Positions 44,208-53,028 of a stretch of 64,000 nt of DNA are shown in pieces. Position 1 is the first letter of the stretch; every line of letters starts with the position of its first letter. Source of the DNA: Nitrospirota bacterium (GTDB lineage: Bacteria > Nitrospirota > Nitrospiria > Nitrospirales > Nitrospiraceae); contig JACAFD010000068.1 of assembly GCA_013388555.1 (NCBI GenBank), positions 1 to 64,000 of the forward strand. Direction: 5' to 3'. Below the pieces are notes generated by a model. That model was given only the letters and a program-made list of their open reading frames with translations. It was not told the origin of the DNA and searched no databases. The position numbers and the translations under genes were made by a program.

Positions 44208-44338
44208 TCACTGGCCATCAGTCATTGGTAAGATAGCTGCCAAGACATCTTGGTCGGACGAAAGGCTATTGACCTCCGTGCTTGACCAATGACTACTGAC
44301 CATTGACTCTTGACTGCTGACCGTTGACCAATGACCAA
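44200..44338. repeat. Word hairpin family A, longest copy, upstream of uvrC
   Basis: Left arm GTCAATA GTCACTG GCCATCA GTCATTG; right arm TGACCAA TGACTAC TGACCAT TGACTCT TGACTGC TGACCGT TGACCAA TGACCAA. Eight right-arm words are in exact 7-base register with TGAC fixed and three bases free. The uvrC ATG overlaps the final word. Confidence 0.9.
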
Positions 44339-46151
44339 TACTCTTCAATCTAAACTCGACCACTTACCAGACCAGCCGGGAGTCTATCTATTCAGGGACG
44401 AGCGAAGTGAGTTACTCTACATCGGGAAGGCCGCAGTCTTGTCCAACCGCGTGCGGTCCTACTTTCAAAAAGGGGGCGACCATTCTCCAAAACATAGAGC
44501 CCTGGTCAGCCACATCGTAGACCTGGAAACGATCGTCACCCGCTCAGAGCTCGAAGCGCTCATCCTTGAGAGCAATCTGATCAAACAGCACAGGCCCCGG
44601 TTCAATGTGGTCTTGCGGGACGATAAACAATATCCCTACCTTCGCCTGCCGATCAAAGAGGATTTCCCGCGTCTCTCCATCGTCCGCCGTGTGCAGCAAG
44701 ATGGCGCACTCTATTATGGCCCCTACACGCCGGCAGGCGCGTTGCGTGAGACATTGAAAGTCATCAAGAAAGCCTTCCCCCTGGCCACCTGCACGATCGA
44801 GATTGATGGCGAGGCGGAGCGAGCCTGTATCGAATTCGAGATCAAACGGTGTATGGCGCCTTGCACCGGCAATCAATCAAAGGAGGACTATCACCGGATC
44901 GTCAAACAGGTGCGTCAGTTTCTCGAAGGACGCGACCATGAATTACTGGACGATTTGCGTATGCAAATGGAACTGGCGGCGGGACGTGAAGAGTTCGAAG
45001 AGGCGGCCCGCTTGCGCGATCGGCTTTTCAACATCGAACGCACACTTGAGAAACAACGTATCACCCAAACAACGACGACCGACCAGGACGTCATCGGCCT
45101 GGCGCGGCGAGGCTCGGCGGTCGACCTCCAGATCCTGTTCGTGCGCGGCGGCCTCTTGATCGGACGCAAGGACTTCTTTTGGCCCAATTCAGCCGACGCC
45201 GGCGATGAGGAACTCATTCGATCCGCCATTGAACAGTTCTACAACAAAGACGGTCAACCGCCCAAAGAGCTGCTCATCCCCACCAACCTGGATGACGTCA
45301 CGGTCATCGAAGAGTGGCTCTCAGGCAAGCGCGGGAACGAAGTTCGCGTCGTGGCGCCCGAGCGGGGTGTGAAACACCAATTGCTCCTTCTGGCGGAAGA
45401 GAATGCCGGGGCTGCGGTTGCCGATCACCTGCGCGACGAGGAAATCGGACGACAAGCAGTTGAAGAACTGAAGCGCCTTGTACGATTGGCCATCGCGCCT
45501 CGGCGCATCGAAGGGTTCGATATTTCAAACACCATGGGCAACCAATCCGTCGCGTCCATGGTCGTATGGGAAGACGGCCAGATGAAGAAAGCCGACTACC
45601 GTCGATTCAAAATCCAAACCGTGACCGGCGCCAACGATTTCGCCAGCATGCAGGAAGTCGTCATGCGTCGCTATGGGGAGAGCGAGCATCTCCCGAGTCC
45701 CGACCTCATCCTCATCGACGGAGGATTAGGCCAGCTCGCCGCAGCCATGGAAGGGATGAAACAGGTCGGTCATCAGGATCTGGCGATTATCGGACTGGCC
45801 AAGGCGCGCGGCGAGAAGGATGAGCGGATCTTCCTGCCAGGTCGTAAAAACCCCGTCGTGCTTCGTGCGAACTCTCCGGCCACCCATCTCGTGCAACGTA
45901 TTCGTGATGAGGCCCATCGATTTGCGATAACATTCCACCGAAAACTGCGCGGCAAAGCCCTGATGGCTTCGCCACTGGATCAGGTGATTGGTATCGGCGA
46001 AATCAAGCGGGCCAGGCTGTTGAAACGATATGGCAACCTGGCGAACATCGCTGCGGCTACGGACGATGAATTGACGGCAGCCGGCCTCGATCTCAAGACC
46101 GTCGAGGAGCTGCGGAAAACGCTGGCGAAATCTACTCCGTCCGGCAGCTGA
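44331..46151 (+). CDS. uvrC: Excinuclease ABC subunit C
   Basis: 606 aa. GIY-YIG N-terminal nuclease (QPGVYLFRDERSELLYIGKAAVLSNRVRSYF), UvrB-binding UVR region at about 205-240 (MQMELAAGREEFEEAARLRDR), RNase H-like domain (FDISNTMGNQSVASMVVWEDG, LILIDGGLGQL) and C-terminal HhH (VIGIGEIKRARLLKRYGNLANIAAA). Performs the dual incision in nucleotide excision repair. The ATG is part of the upstream heptad repeat and has no ribosome site. Confidence 0.98.
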   Translation: MTNTLQSKLDHLPDQPGVYLFRDERSELLYIGKAAVLSNRVRSYFQKGGDHSPKHRALVSHIVDLETIVTRSELEALILESNLIKQHRPRFNVVLRDDKQYPYLRLPIKEDFPRLSIVRRVQQDGALYYGPYTPAGALRETLKVIKKAFPLATCTIEIDGEAERACIEFEIKRCMAPCTGNQSKEDYHRIVKQVRQFLEGRDHELLDDLRMQMELAAGREEFEEAARLRDRLFNIERTLEKQRITQTTTTDQDVIGLARRGSAVDLQILFVRGGLLIGRKDFFWPNSADAGDEELIRSAIEQFYNKDGQPPKELLIPTNLDDVTVIEEWLSGKRGNEVRVVAPERGVKHQLLLLAEENAGAAVADHLRDEEIGRQAVEELKRLVRLAIAPRRIEGFDISNTMGNQSVASMVVWEDGQMKKADYRRFKIQTVTGANDFASMQEVVMRRYGESEHLPSPDLILIDGGLGQLAAAMEGMKQVGHQDLAIIGLAKARGEKDERIFLPGRKNPVVLRANSPATHLVQRIRDEAHRFAITFHRKLRGKALMASPLDQVIGIGEIKRARLLKRYGNLANIAAATDDELTAAGLDLKTVEELRKTLAKSTPSGS

Positions 46152-46172
46152 ATGGCCATCCCTTCTCTCGTT

Positions 46173-47522
46173 TCAAAACATGAGATTGACGCTGACGGTC
46201 CCCAGATGGACATAGGCATGGTATGTCCCGTCAACGGAGGGGTCTCGATTGCCGGTAATCGTCCGTGACTCATAGAACCATTCCTGAAACGCTGCATCGA
46301 ACCCGATTGCCTTCGGCCACAGCGCGGAGGCCCCTCCGCAAGGCACCAGGCCGAGAAACTTAGCCGGGCCTTTGCATACAAAGCCCGTCCCGATGGACAG
46401 CGTGTTGGCGGATAAAGAAATCGTCGCCGGGTTGAACGTGGTATCGGGAACGGGATTCTCGGTCCTGGTGTACCCCGATCGGACTGCCACATCCCAATGG
46501 GGTAACCACGAGGGGTTGAGCCATTTGTATTCGGTGCCGATGGCCACGACCGGCACCGTATCCCATTGTTGTGGTTGCGGGATGACCCCCCCTGAGGAGA
46601 GGTGGATATCGAGGTTCCGGTTCGACTTCCACCCGACATATTCCACGTCGAGTTCCACCTTCCATTCACGCTCACTCGTACGAACCGGCCAGATTGCAAT
46701 GGCTCCGGTATAGATCTGAGGAAGCACGAGGCTGGTGGAGGCATCGGCCACCTTCGCCCCGTTGACCAACAACGATCCATTCAACGGCACCACGGCCTGG
46801 GTACGATAGACCAGCCCGATGGAGGCGATCGGTTTGCCATCGCTGTTTCTCAGAGGTGTATAGAGCAGGCTGAAGGTTGCGCCGGCTCCTGTTCCGTTGC
46901 CGTTGGCCTCAATAGAGGCACCAGCTAGGGCGCCAGTGCCGACTTGCTTCTGCTCGGCATGCCCCTGCCCCATAAAACTTGCGAAAGTGTAGATGTCTGC
47001 GCTCACTCCGATGGCCAACTGATCGTTAATCTTATAGGCCACGGTCGGCTTAATAGCGATGAGCGGAAGCGCCGCAGAGGTGACGGCTGTATTGAAAGGG
47101 CCGTCTAACGGATAGCGGGTGTTCAAACCGTACGGCGAGTTGAGACCAAGACCGATCGTCACATTGGACAGACGGTCCAATCCGAGAGATCCAAGATTCG
47201 CACTCACGTAGGAGTAGCTCGGTGGGGGATTGGCAACACTTCCTCCAAAGTCTCCCCGACTGTCTATTCCGGTCGGGCTTGTAAACTCGACAGACCCCCC
47301 GACCAGGGTTGTTCCGGTGACGACTTGGATTCCACTCACTTGGCTCAGCCCGGCTGGATTATAGTGAATGGCTGAAGCATCATCGGCCTGTGCGACAAAG
47401 GCATTCCCCTGCCCGGCTGCGGTGGCGCTTTGTGGTTGGAACCGAAGGGCCTGTGCATGTCCAAGCTGCGGGCACAGGATAAAAAACAGCACCAGAGACA
47501 AGAGCCATTGGTGGCCTCTCAT
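46173..47522 (-). CDS. FadL/OmpP1/TodX-family outer-membrane transporter
   Basis: 449 aa. Signal peptide ending around GHAQA, then the FadL N-terminal pattern LRFQPQSATAAGQGNAFVAQADDASAIHYNPAGLSQVSG. Barrel strands follow (YKINDQLAIGVSADIYTF, LVYRTQAVVPL), ending in a C-terminal Phe (VSVNLMF). Imports hydrophobic compounds such as fatty acids or aromatics across the outer membrane. Convergent with uvrC. Confidence 0.9.
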   Translation of the reverse strand: MRGHQWLLSLVLFFILCPQLGHAQALRFQPQSATAAGQGNAFVAQADDASAIHYNPAGLSQVSGIQVVTGTTLVGGSVEFTSPTGIDSRGDFGGSVANPPPSYSYVSANLGSLGLDRLSNVTIGLGLNSPYGLNTRYPLDGPFNTAVTSAALPLIAIKPTVAYKINDQLAIGVSADIYTFASFMGQGHAEQKQVGTGALAGASIEANGNGTGAGATFSLLYTPLRNSDGKPIASIGLVYRTQAVVPLNGSLLVNGAKVADASTSLVLPQIYTGAIAIWPVRTSEREWKVELDVEYVGWKSNRNLDIHLSSGGVIPQPQQWDTVPVVAIGTEYKWLNPSWLPHWDVAVRSGYTRTENPVPDTTFNPATISLSANTLSIGTGFVCKGPAKFLGLVPCGGASALWPKAIGFDAAFQEWFYESRTITGNRDPSVDGTYHAYVHLGTVSVNLMF

Positions 47523-47719
47523 GCCATATTCCTACACGTTGTCATCTTTTATCTGACAGTCCAATGATTATGCGTTCCCGACGGCAACGGAACTTCCTCA
47601 TGTTCCGGCGTATATAGCTGAATTGACCGGGAACTCGCTAGGGCTAAAATGCCTTATCGCCAAACCGGCTTGTTTTATGGTAGCCTTTCGTGACTTACGT
47701 ACTATAAGGAAGGCGATCT

Positions 47720-48520
47720 ATGGCACACCTCCAGAACAAACGGCCCTTTCCCAAAGCTCTCTTTACCCAGCTAACCAAACCAGAGTGTGAACATTTTATT
47801 GAAGTACTGCACTTTGCGGCGCAGTCCGAAAGCGTCGAAGATGTCAAAGATGTGCTCACACGGTTCCAAACTCTGTTTCCTTTTACCCGGGTGATCGGTG
47901 GGCTCGCAAAACTCAGCCGCTCGGGCGCATTTGAGGGCTTTACCAATGTCCTCAATGTCAGCTATCCAGAAGAGTGGATTCGCCTTTACTGGCAGAAGGG
48001 GTATTTTGAGGTCGATCCGGTTCTCCAGACAGCCTTACAGAAACCAGGGACTCAGCATTGGGAATCCACCTACAAGGCGGCAAACTCGGACAAACAGCGA
48101 GAATTTATGGCGGCGGCGAAGGAGTTTGGCCTAGGGGATGGCATCACAACGGGATCAACGGATACGGCATGTGGAGTCGGAACCTTCTGCTCATTTGCCT
48201 CTGCTGAACGCGTGGATGCAAAACGGTACATGCCGCTGGTCGAGTACTTTGGATACCACGTTCATCTTGCCCTCTTGCGCACTGCCCCAAAGAGTTCGCA
48301 AGCGGTTGCTCCCTGTGTGAGAGAACTCACGCTACGTGAAATGACAATCCTCAACTGGGTAAGGCAGGGTAAGACGAATTGGGAGATCGCCAAGATCATG
48401 AGCGTGACTGAACGGACCATTCGCTTCCACGTGGAAAGCATCTTTTCAAAGTTGGATGTCACCTCGCGATCCCATGCGGTCGCGACCGCCATCGAACATG
48501 GCCTGCCTAATGTGGTGTAA
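47720..48520 (+). CDS. luxR: LuxR-type quorum-sensing transcriptional regulator
   Basis: 266 aa. N-terminal autoinducer-binding domain (about 20-185) with the conserved W..Y/DP pattern (PEEWIRLYWQKGYFEVDPVL, HWESTY, GLGDGITTG). C-terminal GerE HTH (LTLREMTILNWVRQGKTNWEIAKIMSVTERTIRFHVESIFSKLDV). AAGGAAGG precedes the ATG. Convergent with luxI, 36 bp apart at the stops. Confidence 0.92.
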   Translation: MAHLQNKRPFPKALFTQLTKPECEHFIEVLHFAAQSESVEDVKDVLTRFQTLFPFTRVIGGLAKLSRSGAFEGFTNVLNVSYPEEWIRLYWQKGYFEVDPVLQTALQKPGTQHWESTYKAANSDKQREFMAAAKEFGLGDGITTGSTDTACGVGTFCSFASAERVDAKRYMPLVEYFGYHVHLALLRTAPKSSQAVAPCVRELTLREMTILNWVRQGKTNWEIAKIMSVTERTIRFHVESIFSKLDVTSRSHAVATAIEHGLPNVV

Positions 48521-48556
48521 CCGCATGTGGCCTGATTGATCTCAGTCGGCACTCCA

Positions 48557-49270
48557 TTACGCCTCTGCACCCACTAATCCTAACCTCTGGCAGTTCGAAT
48601 ACGTAGAGGTCCGGCCAACAATCATCTCCCCCTGTAACGTCTCAATAGAGGAGATCCAGTTCAGCAGCCGTGGTTTTTTGGTCGCATTTTCTTCGTCAAA
48701 TCGAACCATGTCGTATAGCGCTGCAACGGAGCTGGCTCCAGCGGGAGGAAGCACCACCGGCTGTCCTATCATTTCACAAGGGAATCCTAGTGCTCGAAGT
48801 GTTCGAAAGAACCGGTGCTCGACCTCAAGATAGTAATACCGAATGTCGTTTGCCACCGCCCATTGATAGACGCCTTTCAACAGCACCAGCATCATCTTCG
48901 ATGAGAGCCCTCTGTCGCGGATTTCAGGATCAATCGCAAGCCTGGTGATCTCGGCAGTATCGGAAGTTTTTCTGAGTTGATAGCCAGCTGGCAGTAAGGC
49001 GCCAAACTCTTTTTCGAGCATGAATTGTCCGGAGGAAGGAAGGAGTCGAGCTGCCCCAACCACCGCTCCGTCATCTCTGATCAGCCCAACGGTTGTCCCC
49101 CACAAATCGTACAGATCGATTTCCTGTCCATCATCTGTTTCGGGAACCCATTTCAGCGACTCAGCAAACACTTTATGCCGGAGTCGATAGGATTGAGTGA
49201 GCTGCTCCCCGTGCAGGGTCTTCACGATAAAACCGTTTTCACTGAATTCAACCTCGTTTACTGCGCGCAT
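48557..49270 (-). CDS. luxI: LuxI-type acyl-homoserine-lactone synthase
   Basis: 237 aa from ATG 49270, preceded by AAGGAG; the frame is open further upstream, including through the lux-box palindrome, but without support. LuxI invariant pattern: YRLRHKVFAESLKWVP (R, F, W), IDLYD (acidic pair), VVGAARLLP (R) and DTAEITRLAID (E, R). Makes an acyl-homoserine lactone from SAM and an acyl donor. Quorum sensing has been reported in Nitrospira. The cognate receptor is very likely the adjacent luxR product. Confidence 0.9.
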   Translation of the reverse strand: MRAVNEVEFSENGFIVKTLHGEQLTQSYRLRHKVFAESLKWVPETDDGQEIDLYDLWGTTVGLIRDDGAVVGAARLLPSSGQFMLEKEFGALLPAGYQLRKTSDTAEITRLAIDPEIRDRGLSSKMMLVLLKGVYQWAVANDIRYYYLEVEHRFFRTLRALGFPCEMIGQPVVLPPAGASSVAALYDMVRFDEENATKKPRLLNWISSIETLQGEMIVGRTSTYSNCQRLGLVGAEA

Positions 49271-49339
49271 CCGCTGTCTCCTTTCGTAAAACACATAAGA
49301 GCCCGCTGACTTTCTCAGCCATTGTTTTTCATGTTCTAC

Positions 49340-49379
49340 GTATTTCGTCACCTGGCGGTTGCGCCAGGTGACGAAATAC
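49340..49379. promoter_or_regulatory. Lux-box-like palindrome upstream of luxI
   Basis: A perfect 18-bp inverted repeat with a 4-nt centre (49340-49379). Its inner 20 bp, ACCTGGCGGTTGCGCCAGGT (49350-49369), match the lux-box form (ACCTG...CAGGT, CT-N12-AG). It lies 80 bp upstream of the luxI ATG and 89 bp upstream of the divergent kinase gene, so bound LuxR could activate either. As RNA it would form a strong hairpin. Confidence 0.75.
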
Positions 49380-49457
49380 AAGGCGATTGCGTACAAATAG
49401 CGTCCAGTCGAACTAAGGAGTCTCTGCGAGTAGAAGCTCCGATGATGTGCTCGAAGC

Positions 49458-50303
49458 ATGAAATTGGAAAGGATCTTCCACCTAATGAAAAGTCGGCCGA
49501 ACTTCCAAATTCTCGATGGGTTTCGGCATTCTTCAGGGAAACCGGCACAGCAACGTGCAGCTCTCGCTCATGGAATTCCCTGGGACACAACGGAGTCTCT
49601 TCCTTACCTGCTACGTGAACAGGTCGGAGGCAGTCTCGCCTCAGCGCTTAAGGCATCCGAGCAACGTCTAACCGCCCTGTTGCACGATCGGAGCCGTATC
49701 GGGAGGGAGCTGCACGATTCTGTACTGCAAGCGCTCTATGCGATCGAGCTGAGTCTTGCGCAATCCCCTGAACTACACAGGGATGTGCCATCCGCTCTGC
49801 CACGTTCCAATGGTCAGGCGACCGACCAGCTCAATAAGCTCATCCGAGACATCCGGCGCATGATCCGGAGTGTGGAATCCGACAACATCGATCCGTTTCG
49901 GCTGGTCTCCGAGTTACAAGCCCTTGCCCAAAGCTGTGAACAGGTGGGTGGATTCCGGATTCGTGTGGTGGTCGCCCCTGCAGCAGCAGAGATCCTGACC
50001 GGCGAAGAAGCGCGTGAACTCGTTGCGATTGCCAGAGAGGCCTTGAGTAATTGTGTCCGTCACGCCCACGCTACACAGATTGTGATTGCCCTTCGGCACA
50101 TCGGCTCACGAGTACGACTGCGCATTTGTGACAACGGATCAGGCTTCGAGATCGCCGGGGGACAGGCGAAAGGCCTTGGGATCGCGCAGATGGAAGCACG
50201 GGCTCGAAAGATCGGTGGTCGCCTGAACATCAAATCCACTCTGAACCGAGGCACATGCGTCACCGCTGATGTCTATCTTGAACCGGTACTCGCGCCAACA
50301 TGA
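49458..50303 (+). CDS. Sensor histidine kinase, NarL-type (HisKA_3), no obvious input domain
   Basis: 281 aa. HisKA_3 with the phospho-acceptor His in RSRIGRELHDSVLQALYAIEL, HATPase with AIAREALSNCVRHAHATQIVIAL (N box) and RICDNGSGFEI (G1). There is no transmembrane segment, so cytoplasmic. Start uncertain (ATG 49458 or 49485). Its stop overlaps the next kinase start (ATGA); it heads a three-gene unit divergent from luxI. Confidence 0.88.
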   Translation: MKLERIFHLMKSRPNFQILDGFRHSSGKPAQQRAALAHGIPWDTTESLPYLLREQVGGSLASALKASEQRLTALLHDRSRIGRELHDSVLQALYAIELSLAQSPELHRDVPSALPRSNGQATDQLNKLIRDIRRMIRSVESDNIDPFRLVSELQALAQSCEQVGGFRIRVVVAPAAAEILTGEEARELVAIAREALSNCVRHAHATQIVIALRHIGSRVRLRICDNGSGFEIAGGQAKGLGIAQMEARARKIGGRLNIKSTLNRGTCVTADVYLEPVLAPT

Positions 50304-51529
50304 GGCACCCACGCGCCCATCTTGCCACGGGCTCATTCCCGGACGTACCCGGACGAGGGTCACGCAGGAGCAACAAGACCGAGACAATCGGTCCCTGGAA
50401 GTTGACGGTGCATCCTGGGGAACCGATTGAGGACTGCTATCGAACACTGCTGGAGGCCTCCAGCAGCGCGATTCTGCTTCTCTCGCCCGACTCAATCATT
50501 CTAGGATGGAACCGCTCGGCTGAAACAGTATCCGGTTGGGCGGCTGGTAAGGTACTGGGTCGCAACTTTGTGGAACTGTTTCTCCCGAAGGAGGCGCACG
50601 CGTCTTTCCAGATAACACTCGCACAAGTTACTGCGGGGAAGGAGGTGAGGGGCCTTGAGATCCCTCTCCAGGCACGTACTGGATTACAGACGATGCTTTG
50701 TTGGAATCTCTCGCGGGTGCTGGGAACTCATGGAGACCTGATCGGCCTCATGGCCATTGGGACTGCCCTCGTCCCTGATACTCAGATAGAGAAAGAACTC
50801 CGGCTTGCTCATGCCAGAATCCTGAGCGAGGCTCGCCGCGCAGAGAAGGTAGCAGGCGAGGAACGACGCAGAATTGCACGGGAATTACACGACGAGTTTG
50901 GACAAGTCTTGACCAGTCTGAAGTTCGACCTGGCCTGGCTCAGTAAAAAGCTCTCGCTATTGCCTGCTCCAATCGGCAGCAGGGATCTATTGAACAAGGT
51001 CCAGGCCATGTCAGGATCGGTCGACGCACTCTCGGAGTCCCTCCGCGCAACAGTAGCAGCTCTGCGCCCTGCGATGCTGGATGATCTTGGACTGGTCCCA
51101 GCGTTGGAATCCCTCGCAACGACATTCCAGCTTCGCACGGGCGCGCGATGCCTACTAGAGATGGCCCCGGAGTTGTCGTCGATGGAGCTGCCCTCCGAAA
51201 CGTCTGCCGCGTTATTTCGAATCGCACAGGAATTATTGACCAATGTGATGCGTCACGCTGCCGCTTCGCTGGTACGAATACGACTGCACCAGGCTGACGG
51301 CAGGGTGACATTAGAAGTGACTGACAACGGGAAAGGCATGACCTGCAAGCGGATGAACAAGCCCAATTCCTTCGGGCTTCGAGGAATGCAGGAACGAGTC
51401 TCCCTCCTGGGCGGCCACTTTTATATCGGAAGCACGCTCGGGGTCGGAACCACCGCCCGTGCCTCTGTGCCGGCCCGCCGGCCAGAGCCTTTGGGCGGCG
51501 GGCCGGTTGTGGAGAGCTCCATCCCATGA
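50300..51529 (+). CDS. PAS-domain sensor histidine kinase, NarL-type
   Basis: 409 aa. PAS domain at about 46-155 (LLEASSSAILLLSPDSIILGWNRSAETVSGWAAGKVLGRNFVELFLP), coiled linker, HisKA_3 (GEERRRIARELHDEFGQVLTSLKFDLAWL, phospho-His) and HATPase (IAQELLTNVMRHAAASLVRIRL, VTDNGKGM). Cytoplasmic. Overlaps both neighbours by 4 bp, so translation of the three genes is coupled. Confidence 0.9.
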   Translation: MRHPRAHLATGSFPDVPGRGSRRSNKTETIGPWKLTVHPGEPIEDCYRTLLEASSSAILLLSPDSIILGWNRSAETVSGWAAGKVLGRNFVELFLPKEAHASFQITLAQVTAGKEVRGLEIPLQARTGLQTMLCWNLSRVLGTHGDLIGLMAIGTALVPDTQIEKELRLAHARILSEARRAEKVAGEERRRIARELHDEFGQVLTSLKFDLAWLSKKLSLLPAPIGSRDLLNKVQAMSGSVDALSESLRATVAALRPAMLDDLGLVPALESLATTFQLRTGARCLLEMAPELSSMELPSETSAALFRIAQELLTNVMRHAAASLVRIRLHQADGRVTLEVTDNGKGMTCKRMNKPNSFGLRGMQERVSLLGGHFYIGSTLGVGTTARASVPARRPEPLGGGPVVESSIP

Positions 51530-52173
51530 TAGCGACTGATTCAATAAAGATACTTATTATCGACGATCACGAGGTCGTGCGCCGTGGTGTGAAACAGATC
51601 CTTGAAGAAAACTTCCTGTATGTCGAGGTTGGGGAAGCCAATACCGGTGCGAAGGGGATTGCCGCAGTGCGGAAGGAATCCTGGGATCTGGTCATCGTGG
51701 ATATCAGCCTTCCTGATCAGAGCGGGTTAGAACTCCTGGGTGTGCTACGCAGCACTGCGCCCCAACTCCCTCTGATGATCTTGAGCCTGCACTCTGAGGA
51801 GCAATATGCCGTTCGTGCGTTTCGTGCCGGGGCTATGGCCTATCTCACCAAAAACACCGCGCCAGAAGAACTGGCCAGAGCAGTCAAGCAGGTGTTGAGT
51901 GGCAAGAAGTATGTCCCCGCTTCCATCGGAGCGCGCTTGGCCGGTAATCTGAGTATGAGTCCATCCGGTCCTGAACTTCATACATTGTCCAAGCGAGAAC
52001 TCGAAGTTCTTGCATTGTTAGCCCAGGGCCAGTCCATTAAACACATCGCGCAGTCCCTGACTCTCAGCATCAAGACCGTGAGTACCTATCGAGCCCGTCT
52101 CCTGGACAAGCTGCAACTCACGACCACCGCCGAATTGATCCGCTACGCCCTCGACCACCACCTGGTCGATTAG
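51526..52173 (+). CDS. NarL/FixJ-family response regulator
   Basis: 215 aa. Receiver with IIDDHEVVRRG (acidic pair), phospho-Asp in LVIVDISLPDQSG, Ser in ILSLHSEE and Lys in YLTKNTAP; C-terminal LuxR-type HTH (LSKRELEVLALLAQGQSIKHIAQSLTLSIKTVSTYRARLLDKL). Likely phosphorylated by both preceding kinases. Confidence 0.93.
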   Translation: MIATDSIKILIIDDHEVVRRGVKQILEENFLYVEVGEANTGAKGIAAVRKESWDLVIVDISLPDQSGLELLGVLRSTAPQLPLMILSLHSEEQYAVRAFRAGAMAYLTKNTAPEELARAVKQVLSGKKYVPASIGARLAGNLSMSPSGPELHTLSKRELEVLALLAQGQSIKHIAQSLTLSIKTVSTYRARLLDKLQLTTTAELIRYALDHHLVD

Positions 52174-52268
52174 CAGGATGCGGGAAAGTCCGCCAGCGCC
52201 GGTCTCGACATCCGTGAAGCGTCGTTCGTTTCAGGATTCGGACGTTTCACGCTTCACGAACGACAGGG
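52174..52268. repeat. R1 one-arm remnant followed by a family B word hairpin
   Basis: 52174-52199 (GCAGGATGCGGGAAAGTCCG...) matches the R1 arm of 40738. At 52212-52268, 7-base words (CGTGAAG, CGTCGTTCGTTTCA, then CGTTTCA CGCTTCA CGAACGA CAG) form a family B element. Same pairing of R1 with a word element as at 40738. Confidence 0.7.
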
Positions 52269-52315
52269 TCGTTCGAATTGACAGCTTGCTTCCTCGCCAA
52301 CTAGGATAGCGGGCT

Positions 52316-52879
52316 GTGAGTCAATCCAATCCTTTAGAAACCGCTGCATTGAAGCATCCCCACGCTCCCGGCAGCCGCGTCGAGCACGTATTTGAAACAA
52401 TCGTGTTCGCCAGCCGATGGATCCAGGCACCGCTCTATGGCGGCCTCATCGTGGCTGAGCTGCTCTACGCATACAAGTTTCTCGTTGAACTATGGGAGAT
52501 GATCCGCCATATCGATCAGCAACAAGAGACCGTCTTCATGTTGGGTGTTCTGGGCTTGATAGACGTCACAATGGTGGCGAACCTGCTCACGATGGTGATC
52601 ATCGGAGGCTACGCCACATTCGTGAGCAAGCTAGATCTGGAGGGTCATGCAGATCGACCAGACTGGTTAACCCACATCGACCCCGGCACTATCAAGATCA
52701 AACTCGCAGCGTCGTTGATCGGTATCTCCAGCATTCATCTTCTCAAATCGTTCGTCGACATCGCGAATGAAAACCCCGAGCACATCAAGTGGAAGATCTT
52801 TATCCATCTGACCTTTCTCGGCTCCGCTATCCTCCTCGCATGGACCGATAAGATTATGCAGAAAGACAAAAAGCACTGA
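52316..52879 (+). CDS. UPF0114 (YqhA-like) membrane protein
   Basis: 187 aa, GTG start. Three to four TM helices; TIGR00645 pattern: FETIVFASRWIQAPLYGGLIVA, LGLIDVTMVANLLTMVIIGGYATFVSKLD, IKLAASLIGISSIHLLKSFVD, WTDKIM. Function unknown across the family. Confidence 0.88.
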   Translation: MSQSNPLETAALKHPHAPGSRVEHVFETIVFASRWIQAPLYGGLIVAELLYAYKFLVELWEMIRHIDQQQETVFMLGVLGLIDVTMVANLLTMVIIGGYATFVSKLDLEGHADRPDWLTHIDPGTIKIKLAASLIGISSIHLLKSFVDIANENPEHIKWKIFIHLTFLGSAILLAWTDKIMQKDKKH

Positions 52880-53028
52880 GGCGAAAAAGGCGTTGACAGG
52901 TGAGAAAAGCCACAGGGCCGGATACCTCGCACCGATTCACGCGCTGATCAAACGCTTGCGGGAATCGCGACAGCCCCAAGCGGACTCACGCCGAACGCCA
53001 AGTAATCGTAGGTGTGACCGTCTCCTGC

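Noticed and set aside
21820-44338. The word repeats as CRISPR arrays
   Set aside because: Units are 6-15 bases with no unique spacers between copies, and the arms are inverted; no cas genes.
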